This document shows, piece after piece, positions 57,056 to 64,000 of a stretch of DNA of 64,000 nt. The stretch's first letter is position 1, and the number at the start of each line of letters is the position of its first letter. Origin of the DNA: Adhaeribacter swui. GTDB taxonomy: Bacteria > Bacteroidota > Bacteroidia > Cytophagales > Hymenobacteraceae. The notes beneath the pieces were generated by a model. The model was not told the DNA's origin and made no database searches. It saw nothing but the letters and a program-made list of their open reading frames with translations. Both the position numbers and the translations under genes were made by a program. The stretch is taken from positions 2,920,585 through 2,984,584 of the forward strand of contig NZ_CP055156.1 in the NCBI RefSeq assembly GCF_014217805.1, in the 5' to 3' direction.

Positions 57056-57349
57056 ATGGCAAAGAAGAAAGGCAAAAAAGGTAAAAGCAAAAAGAATAAG
57101 AAAAAGAAAAACAAGCTTAATGTTGCGGATATGGTAGCGGATGTGGTGGCCAATTTAGCCCGCAAGAGTACGAAAAAGCTGCTAAAATCTTTTGGCAAAA
57201 AAGCGGGTAACCTGGTGCCCCAAGTTAACCCGGCTAATTTACTGGCCGCTGCTCTAGAAAATACCGGAAATAAAGAAATTAAAGACAACTCCAATAACAA
57301 CGAAGTTAAACAAGGCATAGCCGCCCTGACCGATGCAGATGAAAAATAA
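57056..57349 (+). CDS. Small lysine-rich basic protein of unknown function
   Basis: A 97-residue protein. The first 21 residues are almost only Lys, Gly, Ser and Asn, followed by a helical segment (LNVADMVADVVANLARKSTKKLLKSFGKK), a PQVNPANLLAAAL stretch and an acidic Asn-rich tail. No domain is recognised. The basic N-terminus could bind nucleic acid or acidic surfaces; the middle could form an amphipathic helix. It follows mnmD by 104 bp with no strong terminator between. Confidence 0.6.
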   Translation: MAKKKGKKGKSKKNKKKKNKLNVADMVADVVANLARKSTKKLLKSFGKKAGNLVPQVNPANLLAAALENTGNKEIKDNSNNNEVKQGIAALTDADEK

Positions 57350-57421
57350 TCGTGCGGACAGGAGCTGAAAAAGTAAAAATTTAAAAAATAGTTATGCTGG
57401 AGGCGGATTCCGGTTGGTAAT

Positions 57422-57826
57422 TTACAAAAAACGGGCTTTTAGTTCGGGAGTAGGTAGCATACAGCTTTCTTGCTTGCCGAACCAGCGGTACCGGTTTTGG
57501 GCAATACCTTTATAAATAAAATCGCGCAAAAATGTGGGTAATATGATAAAGCTGTACGCTAAAGGCCATAAACCATCTAACCGGGACAGTATTTTTAAAG
57601 CCGCCGCCGAGCGCACGTATACTTTTCCGTTTTCCACCAGAACTACCGTACTCAGCGAGAAATCAGAATAATGAACTTGTTGCAGAACTTCCTTACCAGC
57701 TTCGGATTGTAAGGCTGTAAATTTAAAATAACCCCGGCGATCATTCTTAATTACAAATTGAACAAAGCTGTTGCAAAGGTTGCAAACTCCATCGAACAGG
57801 ATAATAGGCGGATTAAATACTTGCAT
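57422..57826 (-). CDS. DCC-family thiol-disulfide oxidoreductase (DUF393)
   Basis: A 134-residue thioredoxin-like protein. The family motif DGVCNLC lies at residues 12-18 (Asp12, Cys15, Cys18), preceded by a hydrophobic strand (PIILF). The later LFDLSTVVLVENGKVYVRS-like segment and the C-terminal Arg/Tyr-rich region (RDFIYKGIAQNRYRWFG) match YuxK-type proteins. Residues around 95-108 are hydrophobic. It probably reduces or exchanges disulfides in the cytoplasm; targets are unknown. Its start region is AT-rich with no clear promoter. Confidence 0.88.
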   Translation of the reverse strand: MQVFNPPIILFDGVCNLCNSFVQFVIKNDRRGYFKFTALQSEAGKEVLQQVHYSDFSLSTVVLVENGKVYVRSAAALKILSRLDGLWPLAYSFIILPTFLRDFIYKGIAQNRYRWFGKQESCMLPTPELKARFL

Positions 57827-58105
57827 TGTTTAAAAACATAAAACTTATTATAATTACAAATTTTGCTGCTATTTGGTTATTACTGAGTATAATATTACAG
57901 CTTAGATTAACCAAAATTATATTCTGCTCGTATCTTAGGTTCATTAGGGTTACCTTTTATAAATTAATAGTATTAAGAGTTGGATTACCTGTAAGTACAA
58001 ATTTTTTTTGGGAATACTTAACCTTAAACAATCCCAAACGTATAGCAGGCAACTAATAATATTATATTAAATACTAAAAATTGTAACATTAGTTAAAGTA
58101 AAACT

Positions 58106-58576
58106 ATGAAAAAGACCTATTTAAGCATCTTAGCAGCCGCATTTGTAGCAACAACCACGTTTACGTCATGCTCCAGCACGAATACCGACACTGGTACTTC
58201 AACCGGTACTTCTACCACTGACGATGCTACCGGCACTACTTCTGGTACCACCAGCGGCACCACCGATGGCACCACTTCCGGTACTACTACCTCTGGTACT
58301 ACCGATGGTACTACCACCAGCGGCACTACTTCTGGCACTACTACCGGTACTACCGATGGCACTACTACCAGCGGTACCACTTCTGGTACAACCACTATGG
58401 GTACTACTGCTGGAACTACTAGCGGTACTACTAGCGGCACCACTTCTGGTACTACCAGTGGCACTACTGCCGGTACAACAACAGGTACTACCACTACTGG
58501 TACTACTGCAGGCACTACCAGTGGTTCAACAACCTCAGGTGGTACAACTGCTGGAGGTTCAACAACCGGCAACTAG
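58106..58576 (+). CDS. Low-complexity Gly/Thr/Ser-repeat lipoprotein
   Basis: A 156-residue predicted lipoprotein. The signal ends TFTSC with Cys22. From about residue 28 to the end it is built almost only of GTT, SGTT and DGTT tripeptide or tetrapeptide units. The DNA is a degenerate 9-12-bp repeat of GGTACTACT type, so slippage is likely and copy number may vary between strains. No folded domain is expected; it may be a flexible surface spacer or a substrate for O-glycosylation, because Bacteroidota O-glycosylate Asp-Ser/Thr-hydrophobic sites. The ribosome frame is supported by the signal peptide and terminator. Confidence 0.7.
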   Translation: MKKTYLSILAAAFVATTTFTSCSSTNTDTGTSTGTSTTDDATGTTSGTTSGTTDGTTSGTTTSGTTDGTTTSGTTSGTTTGTTDGTTTSGTTSGTTTMGTTAGTTSGTTSGTTSGTTSGTTAGTTTGTTTTGTTAGTTSGSTTSGGTTAGGSTTGN

Positions 58577-58602
58577 TATTTAGATATATTCGCGAAAGCG
58601 TT

Positions 58603-58637
58603 AAAAGGCAATTACCATTTTGGTTTTTGCCTTTTTT
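58603..58637 (+). terminator. Terminator of the repeat lipoprotein gene
   Basis: AAAAGGCAA pairs with TTGCCTTTT (9 bp) and is followed by a T run, 27 bp after the stop codon. Confidence 0.75.
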
Positions 58638-58685
58638 TATTTCTCAGCTTCTGCTGGTACCAATATTATTCAGCACAGTGCTTCC

Positions 58686-60185
58686 ATGGCGTACATTTTA
58701 CTTTATTTTAAAAAAGTTTTTAGCGTAGACTATCGGGCATTGGCCCTCATGCGCATTGGCGTTGGGTTTGTATTATTAGTAGATCTGGCGATACGGGCTT
58801 CGGACTTGGAGGCTTTTTATTCCAACATGGGGGTTTTGCCGCTGCATGTACTTTTTAAGTATGTGTGGGACCCTTATTTAATTTCCATTCATACCTTAAG
58901 CGGCTTGTGGCAAATACAGGCTCTTCTTTTTTTAATAGCGGCTTTCTTTGCTTTTTGTCTTTTACTGGGGTATCGTACCCGGCTGGTTACTATTGTTTGC
59001 TGGTTTATGCTTTTATCGCTGCAAAACCGCAATACGTTAATCGGGCAGGGGGGCGACGATTTGCTCCGGATGCTTTTATTCTGGGCCATATTTTTGCCTT
59101 GGGGACGCCACTACAGCCTGGATGCTAAAAAAAGTACGGCATATCCAAAACCGGTTTCGCATTTTAGTGCCGCTTCGGCAGGTTTTGTTATCCAGATCAT
59201 GCTGGTTTATATCTGTACAGCTTTACTTAAAGATTCGCCGGAGTGGCATACTACCGGTACTGCCTTGTATAATGCGCTGAGCCTCGATCAAGTTTTATTT
59301 CCCGGTGGTAAACTGATTTATCCGTACCCGGTTTTATTAAAATATTTAACCCTAGGTACATATTATACCGAGTTTTACCTGCCGTTTCTTTTATTAATAC
59401 CCGTTTTTAACTCTTTTTTCCGGTTAGTAGTGGTGGGTGTATTAGCTGGTTTTCATTTAGGCATTAGTTTAACGCTTTTTGTAGGCTTATTTTATTTAAT
59501 TAACTGGGTTTCTATTTTGGGTTTATTGCCCCCTGTAGCCATGGATTGGTTCGAGGCCAAGCTGTTGCCTTATTTTGAAAACCTGGGCTACCGGTTAAGG
59601 CGCTACACTGCCAACGTACCAAAGTTGTTTGAGCTACGCTTTACCTGGCATTTATCGCCGGCTCGCTGGGAAGCATTAAGTGCCATTAAAGAAGGATTTG
59701 TAATTGCCGTACTGGGTTATGTTATCTGGTGGAATTTATCAAATGTACCGCAAATTAATCACCCAATTCCGGTGGCTGCCCGTTGGCTGGGTATGTTATT
59801 GCGGGTAGACCAACACTGGGGCATGTTTGCGCCGCAAGTTTTTAAAGACGATGGGTGGTACATTCTGGAAGGTTTAACTACCAAAAACAAACGCATCGAC
59901 CTGAACCGGCAAGGCCAACCCGTTACCGAGAAAAAACCGAAATCGGTGGTAGCTTTATTTAAAAACGACCGCTGGCGCAAATACAGCGAAAATTACTTGT
60001 TTGTAAATAACGCCTTTATGCGACCTTATTTTTGCAATTATCGTCTCCGGATATGGAACGAATCGCATGCGCCCGCGGATCAGATTAAAGAATTACAGGT
60101 AGTTTACATGCTGGAACGTACCTTGCCTAATTATCAACCCATAATACCCCAGCGGCAGGTACTTTGTGTTTGCGGTACCCCATAA
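58686..60185 (+). CDS. HTTM-domain membrane protein (vitamin K-dependent carboxylase-like)
   Basis: 499 residues from the ATG at 58,686. The earlier TTG at 58,620 lies inside the preceding terminator and is rejected. About 7-9 hydrophobic segments are visible. DYRALALMRIGVGFVLLVDL begins the HTTM domain. LLLGYRTRLVTIVCWFMLLSLQNRN and DDLLRMLLFWAIFLPWGRHYSLD are the family core, with conserved polar residues in the membrane. The C-terminal 130 residues are soluble. Eukaryotic relatives carboxylate glutamates with vitamin K; the bacterial proteins are mostly of unknown function. Confidence 0.87.
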   Translation: MAYILLYFKKVFSVDYRALALMRIGVGFVLLVDLAIRASDLEAFYSNMGVLPLHVLFKYVWDPYLISIHTLSGLWQIQALLFLIAAFFAFCLLLGYRTRLVTIVCWFMLLSLQNRNTLIGQGGDDLLRMLLFWAIFLPWGRHYSLDAKKSTAYPKPVSHFSAASAGFVIQIMLVYICTALLKDSPEWHTTGTALYNALSLDQVLFPGGKLIYPYPVLLKYLTLGTYYTEFYLPFLLLIPVFNSFFRLVVVGVLAGFHLGISLTLFVGLFYLINWVSILGLLPPVAMDWFEAKLLPYFENLGYRLRRYTANVPKLFELRFTWHLSPARWEALSAIKEGFVIAVLGYVIWWNLSNVPQINHPIPVAARWLGMLLRVDQHWGMFAPQVFKDDGWYILEGLTTKNKRIDLNRQGQPVTEKKPKSVVALFKNDRWRKYSENYLFVNNAFMRPYFCNYRLRIWNESHAPADQIKELQVVYMLERTLPNYQPIIPQRQVLCVCGTP

Positions 60186-60422
60186 TTTTTTAAATTTTTC
60201 TGTTTTTAAGAGCAACCAATTAACCTGAGTTCGGGATAAGCTATTCTTCTCTATCCCAAAACGGCCTATAGGAAGGTAAGCTATTGGGTTTAGTGGTATT
60301 ATTTGTGGTTTGTACAACTAAAAACTTACGTGCAATTCACGTTGTTTTAGCTATAAAATGGCGTTATACGTATATTCTGGGTGAAGGCAATTTTATTTTA
60401 TAACCCTTAAAATTTAAAAATT

Positions 60423-60607
60423 ATGCCCAGAGGAGACAAATCGGCGTACACCGATAAACAAAAGCGGCAAGCTGCGCACATAGAAGAAAGCTACGAAAAA
60501 CAAGGCCTCAGCGAAGAAGAAGCAGAAAAGCGGGCTTGGCCACTGTAAACAAACAAGACCCCGGCGGTAAAAAAAGTGGCTCCGGCCGGAGCGCAGCCAA
60601 AACATAA
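60423..60607 (+). pseudogene. Small 'plasmid stabilization'-type protein gene with a -1 frameshift
   Basis: Starting at the ATG at 60,423 the reading gives MPRGDKSAYTDKQKRQAAH and then EAEKRAWPL, ending at 60,548 (41 residues). The expected continuation, ATVNKQDPGGKKSGSGRS, is found in another frame directly after it and runs to a TAA at 60,605-60,607. One G missing near 60,539 (TGGCC for TGGGCC) restores the full 61-residue product. The family is small, basic, widespread and poorly understood. The frameshift may be real decay or a sequencing error. Confidence 0.75.
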
Positions 60608-60639
60608 CCTTAGGCGGAGTATTAAAAATCTAAAAAATT

Positions 60640-60688
60640 AAAAAAGCGCTGGTAATTGTAAAATAAGTAAACTACCGGCGCTTTTTTT
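60640..60688 (+). terminator. Terminator between the small frameshifted gene and the next minus-strand gene
   Basis: AGCGCTGGTA pairs with TACCGGCGCT (one G-T wobble), flanked by A and T runs, so it can act in both directions. Confidence 0.75.
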
Positions 60689-60694
60689 AGGTGC

Positions 60695-61216
60695 TTACAT
60701 AGCCCAGTCTTCGGGTAGTTTTCTTTTTTTGTTTGTTTCCCGGAAACCTTGCGCTACTGCGGCTGTTACTAAACCCCCTAAAAAGTACCAGATTACCGTC
60801 ATGGCTTTGGTTTGCAGCGTTCGTCCGCTGGGTTCTGTACCTAAGCCCATTGGGCCCGGCAATACTACACCACCTACGCCAGCCAGCGTACCCAATAACA
60901 CTCCTTTCACCCACGGTTGCTGCCCATTGGCGCCAAAAGAATAATACAACGTGTTTGATACCAGATCGCCCACAATAGACCATTTAAACAATTCTTCGCT
61001 TTCGGGCGGTTGTTCATCCATTTTGTATAATCCTTTGGCAATAGCCCGCATACCCAAAACATCCATGCGCGGCGCATTGGGTATAAAACGACGGGCGGTT
61101 TCATGCACCAGGGTCACGGCAACCGCTCCTGCTAAGCCACTCGCCAACGCTTGCCAAATGCTGTTTTGCTGATTTCGGGTGTGTTTCTTTTTTTGTCTTT
61201 TCAGGTAATTTTTCAT
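60695..61216 (-). CDS. Membrane-associated protein of unknown function
   Basis: A 173-residue protein. The N-terminus is very basic (KRQKKKHTRNQQ), then a hydrophobic helix near residues 22-40 (ALASGLAGAVAVTLVHE), and further hydrophobic helices at about 108-122 (GVLLGTLAGVGGVVLPG) and 143-158 (WYFLGGLVTAAVAQGF). The C-terminus is charged. It loosely resembles DUF1440/YagU-type small membrane proteins, but I am not sure. It lies among stress-type genes (DUF421, a small single-TM protein). No catalytic motif is visible. Confidence 0.65.
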   Translation of the reverse strand: MKNYLKRQKKKHTRNQQNSIWQALASGLAGAVAVTLVHETARRFIPNAPRMDVLGMRAIAKGLYKMDEQPPESEELFKWSIVGDLVSNTLYYSFGANGQQPWVKGVLLGTLAGVGGVVLPGPMGLGTEPSGRTLQTKAMTVIWYFLGGLVTAAVAQGFRETNKKRKLPEDWAM

Positions 61217-61485
61217 AGTTCTTTTTAATTTAAATAAGCAGCTTTTTACTTGCCAATAATTAAGTCAGGAAGCACTGATTTTAAAAAAAAAACATTTCCG
61301 CCGAACTTATTTGCAATATGCCTTACAACGAACAAAGGCAAATCACCACTAGTGGTTTTAAGTAATGCGTATATAATTAATACCAAGGTTATTATATTGT
61401 TACAGCTTGGTTGCACCAACAACTGGCATTGCCTAACTGGTTATTTTGTCTTTTAAAAAATTATAATTTAATCAGGATATTAACT

Positions 61486-61989
61486 TTAAGGCTTTTGGTT
61501 GCGGATAATAACACTTACGTTACCGCTGCGCTCCAGGTAAGCTTCCTGCACTTCTTCTATCTTGGTTGTTTTACCATTTAAGCGCAACATCTCGTGCAGG
61601 TCATGAATGGTAATTTTTTGTTTCCGCATGTTTTTTTCTTGTACCTGCCCATCTTTAACCAACAATATTTTTTGTCCTTTAATTAATATGCCAAACCGAT
61701 GGTGTTTTTGCGCTACCAATGCCAATACCCAATGCAGCGCAACCAAGGCTACGCTGGTAATTATGGTTGGTACAAAAGGGGCGTTACCGGTTACAGCCCT
61801 ACTAAGCACCGAGCCCAGAATAATACTCATTACAATATCAAAAGCTGCGTTTTTACTAAAAATGCGTCGGTCGCCGATGCGAATTAACACCAGCGCTAAA
61901 AAAAACACCAGACTTCCGCGAATGCACATTTGCCACCAGTTAATGGCATTGGAATCCGGCCCGATCAGATGACGGAATGTTTCCTCCAT
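61486..61989 (-). CDS. DUF421/YetF-type membrane protein
   Basis: A 167-residue protein. Two or three hydrophobic helices lie in the first 95 residues (GSLVFFLALVLIRIGDRR, FDIVMSIILGSVLSRAV, SVALVALHWVLALV). A soluble DUF421 domain follows, with KGQKILLVKDGQVQEKNMRKQKITIHDLHEMLRLNG and a final short beta strand. The RRIFSKNAAFDIVMSIILGS stretch is the family signature. YetF-like proteins are linked to spore or envelope stress in Bacillus; the function in Bacteroidota is unknown. Confidence 0.88.
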   Translation of the reverse strand: MEETFRHLIGPDSNAINWWQMCIRGSLVFFLALVLIRIGDRRIFSKNAAFDIVMSIILGSVLSRAVTGNAPFVPTIITSVALVALHWVLALVAQKHHRFGILIKGQKILLVKDGQVQEKNMRKQKITIHDLHEMLRLNGKTTKIEEVQEAYLERSGNVSVIIRNQKP

Positions 61990-62163
61990 TAATCAACAAT
62001 ACGGTTTGCTGCCTTAATGAACGAAGCGGATTTTTTTAAGTTTTTTTAATTAAAACTACTCTGCTGAGCAGGCAACCCATTTTACGTAGAAGGTTATTTT
62101 TTAAAATATTACGAATAAAATGGGCAGCAGTAATTTGAGCATAACACCGCAGCTCTATCAGTT

Positions 62164-62204
62164 TAAAAAAAATGCCTGATGCAACGCACATCAGGCATTT
62201 TTTT
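62164..62204. terminator. Bidirectional terminator-like hairpin
   Basis: An 11-bp core stem (AATGCCTGATG / CATCAGGCATT) extended by A and T runs, with a 7-nt loop. Since both flanking genes are on the minus strand, it ends the transcript of the gene at 62,226. Confidence 0.85.
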
Positions 62205-62225
62205 AATTTTTACTAAATTTCGGTA

Positions 62226-62495
62226 TTAATATTCCCGCGACATATGCGCTACATTCCGGAAACTCATCCGGGAACGTCTGGACAGATAACCGGCTCCTAA
62301 CAATAATAAAGCTCCGCCAACTACTTTTTGAGTAGTGCTCAGGCCTTTTACTTTGTTGGCGGCCGTAGTGCCAAATTGTTTTAATTGATCGGGTACCTGA
62401 TTTAAATTGATATTTTTGAAGTAAGAAGCAGCAGTACCTAAAATGTTATTTACGTTGTCTTGCGACTGATTCTGATTATTTGCATTATTTTCCAT
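62226..62495 (-). CDS. Small single-TM protein of unknown function
   Basis: An 89-residue protein. The N-terminal third is Asn/Gln-rich, then a helical region (AASYFKNINLNQVPDQLKQFGTTAANKVKG), then a hydrophobic helix (VVGGALLLLGAGYL, about residues 58-71) and a basic tail with RRSRMSF. It probably sits in the inner membrane with one pass. I do not recognise the family. It has its own terminator. Confidence 0.65.
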   Translation of the reverse strand: MENNANNQNQSQDNVNNILGTAASYFKNINLNQVPDQLKQFGTTAANKVKGLSTTQKVVGGALLLLGAGYLSRRSRMSFRNVAHMSREY

Positions 62496-62763
62496 AGTTG
62501 TAGAATTTTAAAATTTTGCACTTTATTTATTCTGGTTAATGGCCTTAAAAAGATAAAACCGTATAATAACCAGATTTATATTATCGGAGAAACAACTAAT
62601 TTGGTTACACGGTAAACTAATTTTATTTAAAAAAGCTCCTATAAAGAGGTAATTCTAAGTTATTAATTCTCCGGTCGGCGCCCGATTAATCTGGTTATAA
62701 CTTAAGCTTAGCATTACAAAACAATTACTAAATTGCAGGCTAATTTGTAAGGACCTGCTCTCT

Positions 62764-63495
62764 ATGACCTACACCGAATTTGTAAAAAATATTTCGTTCC
62801 GGTTCTTGAAACCCAGCACCAAACAACCCCTTGGCTTTGGTACTTTAAAACGCACTTTGCCTAAGCTGGGGCTTTCGTTGGATGTGCTAAATACAAAACT
62901 GCCGGAAAGACACGCGGAATTTAAAAATAAATTAAAAACGGTATGCAAAATTCCGCGGATGTCTACGTTTGCCGTTGGCGCCATGATTAACCGCGGCGTT
63001 TCGGAAATGAAGCCGGGCGAAGTTTTTGTAAATGTAGGTGTCTGGAATGGCTTTACTTTTTTATCGGGAGTAGCGCATAACCCTACCAAAACCTGCATTG
63101 GCGTCGATAATTTTTCGCAGTTTGGTGGCCCGCGCGAAGCTTTTTTAAAACGCTTTAACGCCCTGAAAAGTACTAATCACCATTTCTTTGATATGGATTA
63201 TATCGAGTACTTTAACCGCCTGCATACCGCTAAAATCGGGTTTTACATTTACGACGGCGACCATAAATACGAAGACCAGATCAAAGGCCTGCAAATTGCC
63301 GAACCGCATTTTTCAGATAACTGCATTATTCTGGTAGACGATACCAACTGGCCAGATCCGCGCCAGGCTACTTACGATTTTATGCAGAATAGTGCTTACC
63401 AGTACGAAGTTTTGCTGGATGAAAAAACCTACCGCAACGGCCACATTACGTACCACAATGGCATTATCTTGTTCCGGCGGGTTGGTAAAAAATAA
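62764..63495 (+). CDS. Class I SAM-dependent methyltransferase-like protein
   Basis: A 243-residue protein. VNVGVWNGFTFLSGVAHN (residues about 83-100) is in the position of the SAM glycine loop, CIGVDNFSQFGG supplies the acidic residue after the second strand, and IYDGDHKYEDQIKGLQIAEPHF and CIILVDDTNW match the Methyltransf_24 pattern of sugar or cephalosporin-hydroxylase-like methyltransferases. The first 60 residues are basic and helical. It is isolated between minus-strand genes. The target is unknown. Confidence 0.8.
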   Translation: MTYTEFVKNISFRFLKPSTKQPLGFGTLKRTLPKLGLSLDVLNTKLPERHAEFKNKLKTVCKIPRMSTFAVGAMINRGVSEMKPGEVFVNVGVWNGFTFLSGVAHNPTKTCIGVDNFSQFGGPREAFLKRFNALKSTNHHFFDMDYIEYFNRLHTAKIGFYIYDGDHKYEDQIKGLQIAEPHFSDNCIILVDDTNWPDPRQATYDFMQNSAYQYEVLLDEKTYRNGHITYHNGIILFRRVGKK

Positions 63496-63502
63496 GGTTG
63501 TC

Positions 63503-63967
63503 TTATACCAATTCCATTTCCATTTCCATCTGAATATCGGCTCGTCTATACCCATTGGGAGCGCAGGGTACTTGTTTAAAGCCCATTTTCTGGTATACGT
63601 GCAAGGCTTGCTCCAGCGACCGGTGGCTAAGTAAAACTAACTTTTTAGCGCCGAGTTCCCGGGCTTTGCTAATGGCTGCCGTTACCAATTGCTGGCCTAT
63701 TTTTAGGCCTTGCATTGCGGCGGTTACGGCCATTTTACCTAATTCAAATTCAGTTTCGTTTATTTTTAACAAGGCGCAAGTTCCTACGGTTTGGCCGTTG
63801 TAGCGGGCCATTAATATAGCGCCGCCTTTTGCCAAAATGTAACTTTCCGGATTATCCAGTATTTGGTTATCTACTTCTTCCAGTTCAAAATATTTGGTAA
63901 TCCATTCGTGGTTTAAAGTCCGGAAGGCTTCCGCATCCGCCGGCGTATAGGCCTCTATTTGTAACAT
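63503..63967 (-). CDS. GNAT-family N-acetyltransferase
   Basis: A 154-residue protein. The GNAT fold is seen from the first strand (LQIEAYTPADAEAF), the central strand FELGKMAVTAAMQGLKIGQQLVTAAISKARELG carrying the Q/R-x-x-G-x-G/A-like acetyl-CoA loop (QGLKIGQQL), and VYQKMGFKQV near the C-terminus. It transfers an acetyl group from acetyl-CoA to an unknown amine. It converges on the methyltransferase gene with a 7-bp gap. Confidence 0.9.
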   Translation of the reverse strand: MLQIEAYTPADAEAFRTLNHEWITKYFELEEVDNQILDNPESYILAKGGAILMARYNGQTVGTCALLKINETEFELGKMAVTAAMQGLKIGQQLVTAAISKARELGAKKLVLLSHRSLEQALHVYQKMGFKQVPCAPNGYRRADIQMEMEMELV

Positions 63968-64000
63968 AAAAAAAGAAATTTTAAAAATTAATTATCAAGT

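Noticed and set aside
58117-58572. 151-residue antisense frame rich in Val and Pro over the repeat lipoprotein gene
   Set aside because: It is a mirror of the GGTACTACT repeat; it has no signal peptide, start context or domain, while the sense frame has a lipoprotein signal and a terminator.
58620-58685. N-terminal extension of the HTTM protein from a TTG
   Set aside because: It overlaps the terminator hairpin of the preceding gene; the ATG at 58,686 is the normal start.

Overview
The window reads as a chromosomal segment of a Bacteroidota bacterium, most likely of the Cytophagales/Hymenobacteraceae type (Adhaeribacter-like). The sequence basis is a SusC/SusD outer-membrane pair, a protein with a type IX secretion C-terminal domain, lipoproteins with Bacteroidota-style lipoboxes, -7 elements of the TAnnTTTG type, few Shine-Dalgarno sites, and AT-rich spacers full of TTTAAAATTTT-like runs. 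The genus is an inference; no rRNA is present.

Region A (1-9,660) is a run of plus-strand genes ending at a terminator. It holds a 5'-truncated Gfo/Idh/MocA oxidoreductase, a FucP-type sugar transporter, a secreted alpha/beta hydrolase, a PQQ-type sugar dehydrogenase fused to cytochrome c, then a tight trio (an Nramp-fold transporter without the metal ligands, an epimerase-like protein without the catalytic lysine, a DHDPS/NAL-type aldolase) and a divergent NagB paralogue. It looks like a sugar or sugar-acid catabolic operon, and the trio is the best candidate here for an undescribed pathway.

Region B (10,034-35,200) is an amino-sugar/polysaccharide utilisation locus. It has a GH20-type hexosaminidase, an AgaS-type SIS isomerase, an orphan ACT-domain protein, a heparinase II/III-type lyase, a PfkB kinase, a class II ketose-bisphosphate aldolase, a DMT exporter, an S9 peptidase, SusC/SusD, a GMC oxidoreductase with its gluconate-dehydrogenase-3-like partner, a DeoR regulator, a Tat-signal hydrolase and a second, better conserved NagB. 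Isomerase, kinase and aldolase together match the GalN-6-P to tagatose-6-P to tagatose-1,6-bisP to triose-P route, so a uronic-acid/hexosamine polymer is a reasonable predicted substrate.

Region C (35,200-64,000) is mainly housekeeping and scattered accessory genes. It opens with a decayed initiator-tRNA remnant and a terminator. Then come an SDR and AraC regulator, a secreted Gfo/Idh/MocA protein, an S41 protease, ruvX, def, cyanophycinase, copA, a YihY-type membrane protein, a delta-60 repeat protein with a T9SS tail, an LVIVD lipoprotein, rlmN, a thioesterase, mnmD, a DCC thiol protein, a Gly/Thr-repeat lipoprotein, an HTTM protein, a frameshifted small 'plasmid stabilization'-type gene, a DUF421 protein, a methyltransferase and a GNAT acetyltransferase.

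Non-coding structure includes about fifteen strong hairpins (mostly terminators), REP-like palindromes, an 18-bp perfect palindrome between the peptidase and susC, and two families of 7-bp-periodic tandem arrays that sit directly against start or stop codons. I see no CRISPR array, intact tRNA, rRNA, insertion sequence or prophage.
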